Assembly: GCF_902168435.1 (NCBI RefSeq) | Contig: NZ_LR656177.1 | Location: 62,001-126,000, forward strand | DNA from: Bacillus marasmi | Lineage (GTDB): Bacteria; Bacillota; Bacilli; Bacillales; Cytobacillaceae | Reading direction: 5' to 3' | DNA: 64,000 nucleotides | Shown here: piece by piece, positions 27,533 to 36,993 of the stretch | How positions within the stretch are numbered: position 1 is the stretch's first letter | How the letters are laid out: every line of letters starts with the position of its first letter | The notes under the pieces: model-generated | Told to the model about the DNA's origin: nothing | Seen by the model: only the letters and a program-made list of their open reading frames with translations | The model's database searches: none | Made by a program: the position numbers and the translations under genes

Positions 27533-28385
27533 TGCCGAACAAGAAGTAAACGAAACGACTAAGAAATCTTCGCATGTCATCACAATTACGAGTGGAAAAG
27601 GCGGAGTTGGCAAAACGAATTTTACGCTCAATTTTGCACTTGGTTTAAAAGCTATTGGAAAGAAAGTCATCGTATTAGATATGGACCTATCTACAGCAAA
27701 TATCAATATATTAATGGGCATTACACCAAGGTACAGCTTAGTAGATGTCCTCCATCAAAAGAAAAAAATTTGGGACATCATTGAGCATGGCATTGATGGC
27801 ATCAACTATATTTACGGCGGGCTCGATATCGAAGAGCTGATGGACCTTGATCAGCAAAAATTAACTCATTTTTGGAATCAAATTCAAGAGCTTCAAGCCT
27901 ATGCGGATTTTATTTTACTTGATACGGGAGCGGGAATTTCGAAGGAACTCATCGACTGGATATTGGCATCAGATGAAACGATTCTGGTGACAACACCTGA
28001 GCCGACCTCGATTGCCGATTGTTACTCGGTTTTAAAGACGGTACAGCATTTTTCGAAGCAGCCACCACCGATTCGCTTAGTCGTGAATCGCGTGCAAAAT
28101 TATAAAGAAGGCCTGGAAACGGCGCGCGCTTTGCAAAATGCGACGAGTAATTTTTTAAAGCTGGAAGTGAAGACGCTTGGCTTTTTAATGGAGGATACGC
28201 ATGTGCGTCAATCGGTGCGGAGCCAAACTCCTTTCTTTATTTCCTATCCAAATTGCCTCGCCACGAAAAGCATTAAGCAAATTGTGGCTGTATATGTTCC
28301 AGAAATAAACACCAATGCTACTAGTTCTCCTAAAGGAATGAAGGGGATCTTTCAGAAAGTCTTTTCTTTAGGTAAACGGACTTAG
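27489..28385 (+). CDS. flhG: MinD-like ATPase FlhG (YlxH)
   Basis: ParA/MinD-family ATPase that works with FlhF to set flagellar number and position, 298 aa. It starts MDQAQTLREYM, the DQAxxLR motif known to activate FlhF, followed by the deviant Walker A ITSGKGGVGKTNF, a VLDMDLSTANIN switch and an amphipathic C-terminal tail. ATG 27489 is chosen because it gives this N-terminal motif; the frame is open 12 bases further up. Confidence 0.96.
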   Translation: MDQAQTLREYMHRFSAEQEVNETTKKSSHVITITSGKGGVGKTNFTLNFALGLKAIGKKVIVLDMDLSTANINILMGITPRYSLVDVLHQKKKIWDIIEHGIDGINYIYGGLDIEELMDLDQQKLTHFWNQIQELQAYADFILLDTGAGISKELIDWILASDETILVTTPEPTSIADCYSVLKTVQHFSKQPPPIRLVVNRVQNYKEGLETARALQNATSNFLKLEVKTLGFLMEDTHVRQSVRSQTPFFISYPNCLATKSIKQIVAVYVPEINTNATSSPKGMKGIFQKVFSLGKRT

Positions 28386-28415
28386 TAACGAGTTTAAAGA
28401 GGGGAGGGATACGAA

Positions 28416-29219
28416 GTGAACCCGGTTAAGCAAGAGGTTATTCCAAATTATCATTTGTGGCGGACTTATAACGAAAAAGATGATTCGTCAACACAGGATA
28501 AACTGGCAAAACAATATATGCACTTAGTTGAGCAAATGGCCAGTAAAATGAGCATGAGTATCCCGCACCGAATTATTCCAAAAGAGGACCTAATCGGTCT
28601 GGGCTATATCGGACTTGTTGAGGCGATTCAAAAATTCGATTACAAAAAGGGCTATCAATTTGAGACCTATGGCTTATGGCGGATTAAGGGAGCGATGCTC
28701 GATGGCATCCGACAGATGGACTGGATACCTAGGGGCTTGAGAGATAAGGCTAAAAAGCTTAATCAAGCATACTCACAATTAGAACAAAAGCTAATGAGAA
28801 CACCGACTGAAGCAGAGCTTAGCAGCTTTTTAGATATGACAGCTGAAGAAGTCGATCAGGCGATGTCGGTTCTATCCACTTCTGCACTTCTATCGCTAGA
28901 TGCTCCGGTCAATTCAGCTAATGACGAGGGCAAACAACAAAATCACGTTGACCAGCTCGTGGATGATAAATCCGTCTCACAGGACCGCAATCTACTAATG
29001 GGTGAATTCCAAAAGATGATCGCCCAATGTATAGACATCATGCCTGAAAAAGAAAAACTAGTCATCACCCTATTTTATTATGAAGGACTATCACAAATTG
29101 AAATTGCTGAAGTGTTAAGCCTTACAAAGGGGCGGATTTCACAGCTCCATTCTAAAGCGGTGCTGCGGATGAGACAACACCTAGAAGGCAAGGGATATAC
29201 ATTAGATTCATTTTATTAA
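28416..29219 (+). CDS. sigD: Flagellar sigma factor sigma-D (FliA family)
   Basis: Alternative sigma factor for late flagellar, chemotaxis and autolysin genes, 267 aa. Region 2 (YIGLVEAIQKFDYKKGYQFE, GLWRIKGAMLDGIRQMDWIP), region 3 (MRTPTEAELSSFLDM) and region 4 (EKEKLVITLFYYEGLSQIEI) are complete. GTG 28416 follows GAGGGGAGGG. It ends the basal-body operon. Its target sites (TAAA-N15-nCCGATA) are seen at six places in the window. Its inhibitor FlgM is at 4958. No swrB follows, unlike B. subtilis. Confidence 0.97.
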   Translation: MNPVKQEVIPNYHLWRTYNEKDDSSTQDKLAKQYMHLVEQMASKMSMSIPHRIIPKEDLIGLGYIGLVEAIQKFDYKKGYQFETYGLWRIKGAMLDGIRQMDWIPRGLRDKAKKLNQAYSQLEQKLMRTPTEAELSSFLDMTAEEVDQAMSVLSTSALLSLDAPVNSANDEGKQQNHVDQLVDDKSVSQDRNLLMGEFQKMIAQCIDIMPEKEKLVITLFYYEGLSQIEIAEVLSLTKGRISQLHSKAVLRMRQHLEGKGYTLDSFY

Positions 29220-29414
29220 AATATAAATTCTAGTCATTTGACTAAGCTCTAGTTATCTAGTACTTTTAGGGTAGAGGTTCCTAAATATCCATATTTTGAT
29301 TAATACTGTAGACAGCATGAACATGTGGTTTTGAATCCGTAGAAATTATATAGATAAAATTTGAGGGCAGATGATTTGGCGCGTAAAGTCAGCCCTGTTA
29401 ATTAGGTGAGGATA

Positions 29415-30215
29415 ATGGAAGATAAAGGGCTACAAACTCTTAGCCAGCTCATAAAAGATTATTGCGGGCTGAGATATGCTGACAGACTGAGCACTTTAAA
29501 GGAAAAGATATCGGAGCATGTCTCGCGTCTGGGACTATCTTACTGGGAATATTGTCGCTATCTCGAGGAAACACCCGGCGAATGGGATGCTCTAGTTGAT
29601 TTATTAACGATCAACGAGACATATTTTTATCGTGAGGAAAACCAATTAAACCATTGTTGCTACGATATTTTACCTACTATGAAAAAATATATCCATCGTC
29701 CGCTTCGGATTTGGTGTGCGGCCTGCTCAACAGGGGAAGAGCCCTACACGATTGCGATGTTGCTCCACGAGACGGGGTTATTTCTTCCAGGTGCAGTGGA
29801 GATTATTGCTACTGATATCGACAAAAAGGTCCTCGAAAAAGCGCAAAAGGGTTGGTACAACAAAGCGGCTTTTTCGTTCCGTCGCATTCCAGCACATCTT
29901 TTAGAAAAGTATTTTTCAGATGTTGATGGTGGCTATCAAATCAATTATTCCATTAAAAGAATGGTAAAGTTTAAGCAATTAAATCTTCTTGATCAGAAAA
30001 AAGCTGCCGAAATCGGAGAAGTTGACGTAATATTCTGCCGAAATGTCCTGATTTATTTTGACCACGATACGACAACGCAGGTGATTAATAGCTTAACTCA
30101 AAACCTTATTCATGGTGGCTATTTATTCCTTGGCCATGCTGAGTCTATCACTGAAGGTAATCTCGGCATGAACAAAATCAATTCAGATAAGAGTATTTAC
30201 TATCGAAAGGACTGA
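29415..30215 (+). CDS. cheR: Chemotaxis protein methyltransferase CheR (copy 2)
   Basis: Receptor glutamate methyltransferase, 266 aa. The helical N-terminal domain with LLTINETYFYREENQ is followed by the SAM-binding CAACSTGEEPYTIAM (about 101-115) and VDVIFCRNVLIYFD. ATG 29415 is directly after AGGTGAGG; GTG 29406 would fall inside that site. Pairs with cheB copy 2, 5 bp downstream. The gap 29220-29414 after sigD shows no clear promoter. Confidence 0.94.
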   Translation: MEDKGLQTLSQLIKDYCGLRYADRLSTLKEKISEHVSRLGLSYWEYCRYLEETPGEWDALVDLLTINETYFYREENQLNHCCYDILPTMKKYIHRPLRIWCAACSTGEEPYTIAMLLHETGLFLPGAVEIIATDIDKKVLEKAQKGWYNKAAFSFRRIPAHLLEKYFSDVDGGYQINYSIKRMVKFKQLNLLDQKKAAEIGEVDVIFCRNVLIYFDHDTTTQVINSLTQNLIHGGYLFLGHAESITEGNLGMNKINSDKSIYYRKD

Positions 30216-30220
30216 AACAC

Positions 30221-31258
30221 ATGAAAAAGTACGGAATATTAGTGGTCGACGATTCCGCCTTCATGCGGCGTGGGATAAGCAAAATACTAGAAAATGACCC
30301 GCACTTTTTCGTGGTTGGTATCGCCAGAAATGGAGAGGAAGCTGTAGAAAAGGTTGAAAGACTCAAGCCAGACCTCGTCACGATGGATGTTGAAATGCCT
30401 GTTATGAACGGCTTAAAGGCATTAGAAATCATCATGAAAAACACACCTGTTCCTGTTGTCATGCTCAGCTCCCATACCGGAGAAGGGGCAGCGGAAACAT
30501 TAAAAGCACTAGAATTAGGAGCGGTAGACTTTTTTCTAAAAGAAAACCTATTAAACGTCAATGGCGATGGCACGCAAATACAGGAATTTTTACTTCGAAT
30601 TAAGTCAATCGTTGATTCGAAAATGACTTTAGGTGCTAAAAAGGTACATTTAGGCGGAAGCGCTCTCGGGAAAAGAGCGCATCCAAAACCAGAACTAATT
30701 ATTATTGGTTGTTCTACTGGAGGTCCTTCAGCATTGCAAGCAATCCTTCCCCATTTCCAAAAGGGTTTTTCGATTCCGATTGTTGTTTGTCAGCATATGC
30801 CACCAGGTTTCACGACACCTTTAGCAGAGCGATTTGATACCCTATGTCAACTTAAAGTACAGGAAGCGTTAAATGGTCAAGAATTAAAGCCAGGTTCGAT
30901 TTACATTGCGCCATCAGGCTTACAAACTCGTTTCTTGAAAACAAAAGAAGGTACTGTAATTTTCAAAGTCGATAATCATGCAGATGATTCATCCTTGTAC
31001 AAGCCGTGTATCGATATCACATTAAGTTCTGCAGCACCAGTCTTTGAAGACAAGTTACTTTCGGTTATTTTAACCGGAATGGGAACAGATGGTATGCAGG
31101 GCTGTGGGCTCGTGAAGCGTTTCAATGGCAATGTGTTTGTTGAGGCCGAGGACTCGTGTGTCATTTATGGGATGCCAAAAGCTGTCCTTGAGGCAGGTTA
31201 TGCAGACGGTCAATTTTCAGTAACACAAATGTATCATGAGATTATGAATTACATTTAA
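30221..31258 (+). CDS. cheB: Chemotaxis glutamate methylesterase CheB (copy 2)
   Basis: Receiver plus methylesterase, 345 aa. Receiver residues D10, D11, D56, T/S at 83-84 and K107; catalytic S165 in GCSTGG, H192 in QHMPPGF and D290 in GMGTDGMQG. All are present, so it should be active. It follows the sigD block where B. subtilis has cheB-cheA-cheW, but here cheA and cheW are 11 kb away. The 100-bp gap to the next gene contains a degenerate stretch (31264-31330) that loosely recalls repeat A. Confidence 0.95.
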   Translation: MKKYGILVVDDSAFMRRGISKILENDPHFFVVGIARNGEEAVEKVERLKPDLVTMDVEMPVMNGLKALEIIMKNTPVPVVMLSSHTGEGAAETLKALELGAVDFFLKENLLNVNGDGTQIQEFLLRIKSIVDSKMTLGAKKVHLGGSALGKRAHPKPELIIIGCSTGGPSALQAILPHFQKGFSIPIVVCQHMPPGFTTPLAERFDTLCQLKVQEALNGQELKPGSIYIAPSGLQTRFLKTKEGTVIFKVDNHADDSSLYKPCIDITLSSAAPVFEDKLLSVILTGMGTDGMQGCGLVKRFNGNVFVEAEDSCVIYGMPKAVLEAGYADGQFSVTQMYHEIMNYI

Positions 31259-31359
31259 ACAATTTGATTGGCAGCTAGAGCACGTATCCTTTCAAGGTAA
31301 AGCCAAAGGGGTGTTGGCGGAAAGGAATGACAGAAGCGTGGTAGAAAGGGAGCGAAAAT

Positions 31360-31941
31360 ATGGAAGCCCCAAAATTAGAAGTTGTAAAAGAGGCTATTGA
31401 GGAAAAGCCGGCGCAAGCAGGAATTTTCATAAAGTTTATTGTTTTAGTTTTGGTGCCAACACTATATGGTATTGGTTTAGTCATGTTACTTTTACACTTT
31501 GCAGGGGTTAATATTCAGACACAAGTAAAGACGGTTGGAAATGTCGCACAACCATTGATTGCTCTATTTGATGCTCCGAAAAGTACAGCACCTCCAACTG
31601 AAAAGGAAGAAACAGATACGGAATCAACAACTGAAACAAAAACAAGCAATGAGGAAGTACCATACTCTAATAAAAATGATACTGAATCAAGCAGCGGAAA
31701 CAATGATAATAATCCAACTTCATCACAAATTGAAGATAATAATCAAGATTCGAACATAGCATCATCAGTTGAAATTTACGCTAATTTAAAGCCAGAACAA
31801 ATTGCGATCATCTTCAAAGGCATCGAAGATCGTGAAGAGGTACTAAGACAATTTCGAAAGCTTGATCCAAAAACAGCCTCAAAGGTGATTGTCCTCCTCA
31901 ATCCGGACATCGCCGGCTGGATTATCACGCAAATGGACTAA
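31360..31941 (+). CDS. YlxF/MotE-like membrane protein, copy 2
   Basis: A 193-aa protein with one membrane helix at about residues 25-47, a long Thr/Ser/Asn/Glu-rich disordered stretch (about 75-135) and a C-terminal MgtE-N-like helical domain (SSVEIYANLKPEQIAIIFKG, then LNPDIAGWIITQMD). It has the same layout as the protein at 19654 but a low-complexity linker replaces the coiled coil. It lies upstream of fliK, which is the B. subtilis position of ylxF. The role is unknown; partnership with FliK or MotAB is only inferred. Confidence 0.75.
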   Translation: MEAPKLEVVKEAIEEKPAQAGIFIKFIVLVLVPTLYGIGLVMLLLHFAGVNIQTQVKTVGNVAQPLIALFDAPKSTAPPTEKEETDTESTTETKTSNEEVPYSNKNDTESSSGNNDNNPTSSQIEDNNQDSNIASSVEIYANLKPEQIAIIFKGIEDREEVLRQFRKLDPKTASKVIVLLNPDIAGWIITQMD

Positions 31942-31947
31942 ATGATA

Positions 31948-31990
31948 AGGGCTTATCCAAATAGTGGAATTTGGTAGGCTCTTTTTTTTG
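31948..31990 (+). terminator. Terminator after second ylxF-like gene
   Basis: AGGGCTTATCCAAAT pairs, with G-U and one or two mismatches, with AATTTGGTAGGCTCT, followed by eight T. Confidence 0.85.
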
Positions 31991-31991
31991 T

Positions 31992-32160
31992 ATTGGTGAC
32001 ATTTTTGGCTTGAAACCAGTTCAAATTGTCACCAATCAAGGCTATTGGTAACACTTTCGGCGTGAAACCAGTTCAAATTGTCACCAATCGGGTCTATTGG
32101 TAACACCTTCGGCTTGAAACCAGTTCAAATTGTCACCAATCAACTTCATTGGTAACTTCT
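31992..32160 (+). repeat. Tandem 52-bp hairpin repeat, three units plus remnant
   Basis: ATTGGT recurs at 31992, 32044, 32096 and 32148, an exact 52-bp period. Each unit runs from ATTGGTGAC or ATTGGTAAC to GTCACCAAT with GAAACCAGTTCAAATT inside, so each can fold into a hairpin. A decayed fourth unit continues to about 32205 (ATGTAACCAAT, TTACCAATCC). The rest of 32206-32364 is AT-rich and probably carries the fliK promoter. Confidence 0.9.
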
Positions 32161-32364
32161 CCCTCTCTAAAATCGTAATTATGTAACCAATCCCACATTT
32201 TTACCAATCCATTGCTATTTTCCGCAATAAAAAATAATCAAAAATAATCAATATGAACAATTTTGTTTTTGATAACAATCAAAAATTCCCATGACTATCG
32301 CATTGCATTAAGTTATAATTGTATAGTAATTGTGTATAAAAAAACCTATTAAAAAGGAGGGTGG

Positions 32365-35088
32365 ATGTTGGAGCCTACTCAACTAATGATCAAAGTAAAT
32401 CTCGCTGTACAATCAAACAAAGACACACAACAAAAGAACAACGTACCAGCTAATGCTGAGTCGAAATCTTTTGATCAAATCCTCTCTTTATTTAATATGG
32501 TCCAGGTACCAGATGAGAATGGCGTTAGTGAAAAAACGCCTTCCATAAACGGTACTGAAATGACAGAAGACATCTTGCAAAATCCAAACAGTCTTTCTGA
32601 AGAAGATTGGAAACAATTAGATACCATTCTTCATGAGCTTTTTGGACTTTATCAGCAGGTGCTGCCAAACATTCAACCAACAGGCCATTTTAAAGATGGG
32701 TTAATCTCGATTTCGATGAGCCAGTCTGAAGGTATGGTGGGTCAATCCATCCAACAGGTCATCGGCGAGGTTCATGCCGATTTAGGACAATGGCTACAAA
32801 AAGCTGGGGGCATTGAGCAATTATCATATTTAGAAAAGAAACAATTAATTGATAAAATTACCCAGTTTGCAAATAACTTAACAACTCTAGGAAAAATAAA
32901 TCAAAATATATCGATAGAGATTCAGGGGCAACTTGAGCAAACCGAATATCTTGATGCCCCGCAGCCTGTTGAGGAACAAGTGAATACTGCAAACAGTCAA
33001 GCGTCAGTATCAGGACCAGTTCCAAGCCAAGCTGGAATATTAAACAATCAAACTGCGGATTCGGAACCTGTTCATGAGCAAGCAGCAATACCAGATAGGC
33101 AAACTGCAAACACTGAGCAAACAGCAATACCAAATAGGCAAACCGCAAACACAGGACAAGCACATGAGCAAGAGCCGATACCAATCACTCAAACAACAGA
33201 CTCGAAGTCTGTTCCTGAGCAAGTGAATATACGAAATAATACAACAGTAGACACAAGGCCAGTCCTTGAGCAGTTGGCGATATCAAATACCCAAAGTACA
33301 GACTCGGGTCCAGTCCCTGAACAAGTGGTGGTATCAAACAGTCCAAGTACAGACTCGAGGCTAGTTCTTGAACAAGCGACTGTACCAACCAGTCGTGATG
33401 CAGACTCAAGTACAGTCCCTAAGACTGCGACTGTACCTAATAGTTCAATAACAAACACAAGTCAAATACTTGAGCAAGCGGTGGCGATACCAGTCAACCA
33501 AACCACAGACCCAAGGTTAGCTCCTGAGCACACAAACATTTTGGAACAAATCCTGCGTCTGTTTGGGATAGAAGAAAAGGACTTAAGTCCAGTTAGCAAT
33601 ACAAAACCTACAAATGAGGCTCTCTTCAATCCTCATTTTTCTAGACAAGTACCTAAGCTTTCTAGCGATGTTAATCTCGATAAGAGCTTCATGAACAACA
33701 TCGCCTTTGCGAAGCCGGATTTTCAAATGGTGCGGCCTGTAATGCTGAGGAACAACATTATCAATAATAGCAATGTAAAACCGTTACAAGAACCAACACT
33801 TGCGACTGAAATGATTGGTGGTAGCTTTGTTACCGAGGAAATCGATGGTATTCAAATTCCAAAGCAAATCAACCAACCAATCATAGATGAACTACAAGCA
33901 GTTCAAGTAACAGAGTCGGATTCTAGTAAGATCACTACTGATCCAGTTGAGCAAAATACAGCATCTAGTCAAAATAATGCAAGGAACTCGACTACACCAA
34001 CAAACTTGGATATTGAAGTTCCACCAGTTAACACTAAAACTGAGCAGAATAACACGATTCAGGTTGGAATAACACAAAATGCAAACTCAACAACACCTGA
34101 AACTTTAATTCAACAGGATAAAATAAATCATTTTACTTCACAGGAACAAGTTAGCAACGAGGTTATACAAAATCCACAAAAGCAATCAATCGACCCAATC
34201 ACAACAAGTCGAGTACAAACTTTTATGGATGCTTCATTACCACCTGAAAAAAGAAAAATAGATGGAGGTATTCTTAATACAGTACCACATCAGGAAATTC
34301 AGGCAGTTCAAGTACAACCAACAAACACTGCAAAGGCAGAAAATATAAATAACCAGCAGCATAATCAGACCTCTGCAATCGAGTCTGTTATAGCTGCACC
34401 AAAAAGCGAAGTCCAGACAAACCAACCTCCACCGTCAGAGCAAATGATTACTTCTGATGTGCAACAACAGGAGGTAACCGAAATTCAACAGCTTCAGCAA
34501 AGAGAAGCGGTACCAATTAGAAACAGCAACGCCAACACAGTAGTAACACAACAGACGGCAACGCTAACGCTTGCAAGCTTTGTGCCTGAAGTAAGCGAAT
34601 GGATGGGACGTTTTTTCAAGATTTCAAAAGACCTATCTGGACTTAGTGAAGCTAGATTTTCGTTATATCCTAAGCATTTAGGTCAACTTCAAATCAAAAT
34701 CGCTGCACAAAAAGGTCAGATTACAGCGCAAATCGTAACCGATACACAAGTCGCAAAAGAAGCATTGGAGGGTCAACTTTCCATGCTAAAGCAAGCACTG
34801 CAGCAGCAAGGTTTGCAGGTTCAAAAAATCGAAATCATTCAACACGTTCCAACTGCACAGGAGTTTAATCAAGGAAACAACAACACAACCTTCTCACAAG
34901 GCGGGGGCAATCAGCAGCAATACAATCAGCATCATGAACAGGAGCCTCATTCTGCTTCAAAAGCTGCGTCAAATACCACCGATAAGGATATTGGTCAAAA
35001 TCCAGTAGAGCGGGACAATACGATGCCGTCGTATACATACGGAGGAACGCAAGTGCGTACAGCTTCACGTATTGATTTTACGGCATAG
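32365..35088 (+). CDS. fliK: Flagellar hook-length control protein FliK, enlarged
   Basis: Secreted molecular ruler that ends hook growth and triggers the FlhB switch. The C-terminal Flg_hook domain is clear (about residues 755-835: ARFSLYPKHLGQLQIKIAAQ, then LKQALQQQGLQVQKIEI). At 907 aa it is far longer than the usual about 400-500. Residues about 208-392 are a degenerate repeat of about 19-20 residues (pattern PVxEQxxxxNxQTxDS) and the remaining middle is Gln/Asn/Thr-rich and disordered. Start ATG 32365 follows AAGGAGG. It heads fliK-flgD-flgE-fliL-fliM-fliY-cheY. Confidence 0.93.
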   Translation: MLEPTQLMIKVNLAVQSNKDTQQKNNVPANAESKSFDQILSLFNMVQVPDENGVSEKTPSINGTEMTEDILQNPNSLSEEDWKQLDTILHELFGLYQQVLPNIQPTGHFKDGLISISMSQSEGMVGQSIQQVIGEVHADLGQWLQKAGGIEQLSYLEKKQLIDKITQFANNLTTLGKINQNISIEIQGQLEQTEYLDAPQPVEEQVNTANSQASVSGPVPSQAGILNNQTADSEPVHEQAAIPDRQTANTEQTAIPNRQTANTGQAHEQEPIPITQTTDSKSVPEQVNIRNNTTVDTRPVLEQLAISNTQSTDSGPVPEQVVVSNSPSTDSRLVLEQATVPTSRDADSSTVPKTATVPNSSITNTSQILEQAVAIPVNQTTDPRLAPEHTNILEQILRLFGIEEKDLSPVSNTKPTNEALFNPHFSRQVPKLSSDVNLDKSFMNNIAFAKPDFQMVRPVMLRNNIINNSNVKPLQEPTLATEMIGGSFVTEEIDGIQIPKQINQPIIDELQAVQVTESDSSKITTDPVEQNTASSQNNARNSTTPTNLDIEVPPVNTKTEQNNTIQVGITQNANSTTPETLIQQDKINHFTSQEQVSNEVIQNPQKQSIDPITTSRVQTFMDASLPPEKRKIDGGILNTVPHQEIQAVQVQPTNTAKAENINNQQHNQTSAIESVIAAPKSEVQTNQPPPSEQMITSDVQQQEVTEIQQLQQREAVPIRNSNANTVVTQQTATLTLASFVPEVSEWMGRFFKISKDLSGLSEARFSLYPKHLGQLQIKIAAQKGQITAQIVTDTQVAKEALEGQLSMLKQALQQQGLQVQKIEIIQHVPTAQEFNQGNNNTTFSQGGGNQQQYNQHHEQEPHSASKAASNTTDKDIGQNPVERDNTMPSYTYGGTQVRTASRIDFTA

Positions 35089-35105
35089 GAAGGAGCCAAC
35101 TATTA

Positions 35106-35543
35106 ATGGCTAATTGGGTTGATGTCACAAACGTTGCGAAAAATTATTCTAAATTCAACAATGTTAAATCATATGAAGAACAAAGCAACTTGGGCAAGGA
35201 TGCCTTTTTAAGAATTTTAACAACGCAGCTTTCCAATCAGGATCCTTCAAGTCCGCTCGAGGATAAGGATTTTATTGCGCAGATGGCCACGTTTAGCTCC
35301 TTGGAGCAATTAACCAATTTAAATATGGCATTTGCGAAATTCTCTAGCAATCAAATGAGTAATTTTGCAGCAACGATTGGGAAGGAAGTCACTTGGACGC
35401 CTGAGGGAGCAATTGAACCAAAAACAGGTGAAGTATCCGGGATTTCCACACAAAACGGTAGTTATTTTTATATAGTCGGAGATAAAAAGGTTCCAGTTGA
35501 AGCAGTAACTGAGATTAAGCAGAAGACGGAAGAAACCATCTAA
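35106..35543 (+). CDS. flgD: Hook scaffolding protein FlgD
   Basis: Hook cap that directs FlgE assembly, 145 aa. The N-terminal core LGKDAFLRILTTQLSNQDPS and EDKDFIAQMATFSSLEQLTN is characteristic. It lacks the larger C-terminal beta domain of Gram-negative FlgD, as is normal in Bacillus. 17 bp after fliK. Confidence 0.96.
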   Translation: MANWVDVTNVAKNYSKFNNVKSYEEQSNLGKDAFLRILTTQLSNQDPSSPLEDKDFIAQMATFSSLEQLTNLNMAFAKFSSNQMSNFAATIGKEVTWTPEGAIEPKTGEVSGISTQNGSYFYIVGDKKVPVEAVTEIKQKTEETI

Positions 35544-35578
35544 TCAAACTAATTTCGAAACCATAGGAGGACGAATCA

Positions 35579-36481
35579 ATGTTAAAATCACTATACTCTG
35601 GCGTATCAGGTATGAAAGGTTTTCAAACAAAACTAGATGTAATTGGGAATAATATTGCCAATGTTAATACAGTAGGCTTTAAGAAAAGTCGGGTAATGTT
35701 CCAGGACATTATGAATCAAAATATTGCTGGTGCAACACCGCCACAGGATGATCGTGGAGGAAGTAACCCAATGCAAATTGGTTTAGGATCTAAGGTTGGG
35801 GCAATCGAAACACTTCACACTCCAGGAAGCCCAATGACGACTTATATCGGAACAGACTTAATGATTGATGGAGATGCATATTTTGTTGTCGGTCCTAAAA
35901 AGACTGGATTTGATACAGATACAAATTTATTAACGAAGGCTGGTAACTTTACTCGTGATTCAGAAGGATATCTAGTAACTTCCAATGGCTATTATTTGTC
36001 AGGTACAACTGGTGGTCCAGGATCATTAGATCAGTTTTCTATCAAAATTGTTGGTGATGAGGTAACTGGGAATAAATTTACCTCTTATTCAATTGATGTA
36101 GATGGCTATATTAATGTTGTTGATTCTGAGGGGGCAATCGGTAAACTTGCAAGAAATGCCGGTGGACAGTATTACCTAAGCACTGGAGCGAATCCGGAAA
36201 ATATCTCTATTACCACTGGTACAGTTTCCAATACAGCTGGTTTAACAAAAGTAGGAAACACTATGTATAAAGAGAGCGGAAACTCTGGAAAGGTTGATTT
36301 TGGACGAATTGCGGAACTTGAGGGTGGAATGATTTATGCTGGTTCACTAGAAATGTCCAACGTTGACCTTACGGAAGAATTTACGGAAATGATTGTTGCT
36401 CAGCGTGGTTTCCAAGCAAACTCCAGAATGATTACGACATCAGATTCAATCCTTGAAGAAGTCGTTAACTTAAAACGATAA
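35579..36481 (+). CDS. flgE: Flagellar hook protein FlgE (FlgE/F/G family)
   Basis: Hook subunit of 300 aa. N-terminal LDVIGNNIANVNTVGFKKSR and C-terminal MSNVDLTEEFTEMIVAQRGF with SRMITTSDSILEEVVNLKR are the family ends. The size and position after flgD match Bacillus FlgE (formerly called FlgG). AGGAGG is upstream. No swrD-like small gene follows, although B. subtilis has one between flgE and fliL; the gap here is only 60 bp. Confidence 0.93.
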   Translation: MLKSLYSGVSGMKGFQTKLDVIGNNIANVNTVGFKKSRVMFQDIMNQNIAGATPPQDDRGGSNPMQIGLGSKVGAIETLHTPGSPMTTYIGTDLMIDGDAYFVVGPKKTGFDTDTNLLTKAGNFTRDSEGYLVTSNGYYLSGTTGGPGSLDQFSIKIVGDEVTGNKFTSYSIDVDGYINVVDSEGAIGKLARNAGGQYYLSTGANPENISITTGTVSNTAGLTKVGNTMYKESGNSGKVDFGRIAELEGGMIYAGSLEMSNVDLTEEFTEMIVAQRGFQANSRMITTSDSILEEVVNLKR

Positions 36482-36541
36482 CATAGAGAGGATATCATTG
36501 GGAGTTCACTAGCCTCCCTTTGTAAAAAGGTAGGAGATTAC

Positions 36542-36967
36542 ATGAAAGCCAAATTAAAAGTCATTGTAATCATGGCCCTTTCAGCAATTGTATTGCTGGG
36601 GGTCATATGGTTTGGTTTAACGCAATTCACTAAAAAAGAAGAGACTCCAAAAGGGCTTTCGGCTGATGAAATACTGGAAACAAGCGTAGAAACGGAAATG
36701 ATTACTACGAACTTAGGTTCAGGTGGCTATATTCAATTGCGCTTCAGGATTCAGGTCAGCTCGAAGGATGCAGTTGAGGAGCTTACTCAGCGTGAATTTC
36801 AAATCCGCAATATCGTTCTGAGCCAGGCAGCCTCGATGACTGAAAAAGAGGCAAAAAGTGCAGAAGGAATGATCAAGTTTGAAGAGGAAATGAAAAATCA
36901 ACTTAATGAACTGCTCCAAAGTGGGACAGTGTTAAGAGTGTATACGACGGATAAGATCATTCAATAA
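36542..36967 (+). CDS. fliL: Flagellar basal body-associated protein FliL (copy 1)
   Basis: Single-pass membrane protein around the motor that supports stator function, 141 aa. Membrane helix at about 8-28, then an extracytoplasmic stomatin-like domain ending in a basic/hydrophobic strand (TVLRVYTTDKIIQ). The family SxE(M/P)ITTNL motif is present (VETEMITTNLGSGGYIQLRF). It is in the standard place between flgE and fliM. A paralogue lies at 48359. Confidence 0.92.
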   Translation: MKAKLKVIVIMALSAIVLLGVIWFGLTQFTKKEETPKGLSADEILETSVETEMITTNLGSGGYIQLRFRIQVSSKDAVEELTQREFQIRNIVLSQAASMTEKEAKSAEGMIKFEEEMKNQLNELLQSGTVLRVYTTDKIIQ

Positions 36968-36993
36968 CTCACGGAAGAGTTAGGGGGATACCT

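Noticed and set aside
31992-32160. CRISPR array
   Set aside because: The units are contiguous 52-bp repeats with no unique spacers and no cas genes nearby.
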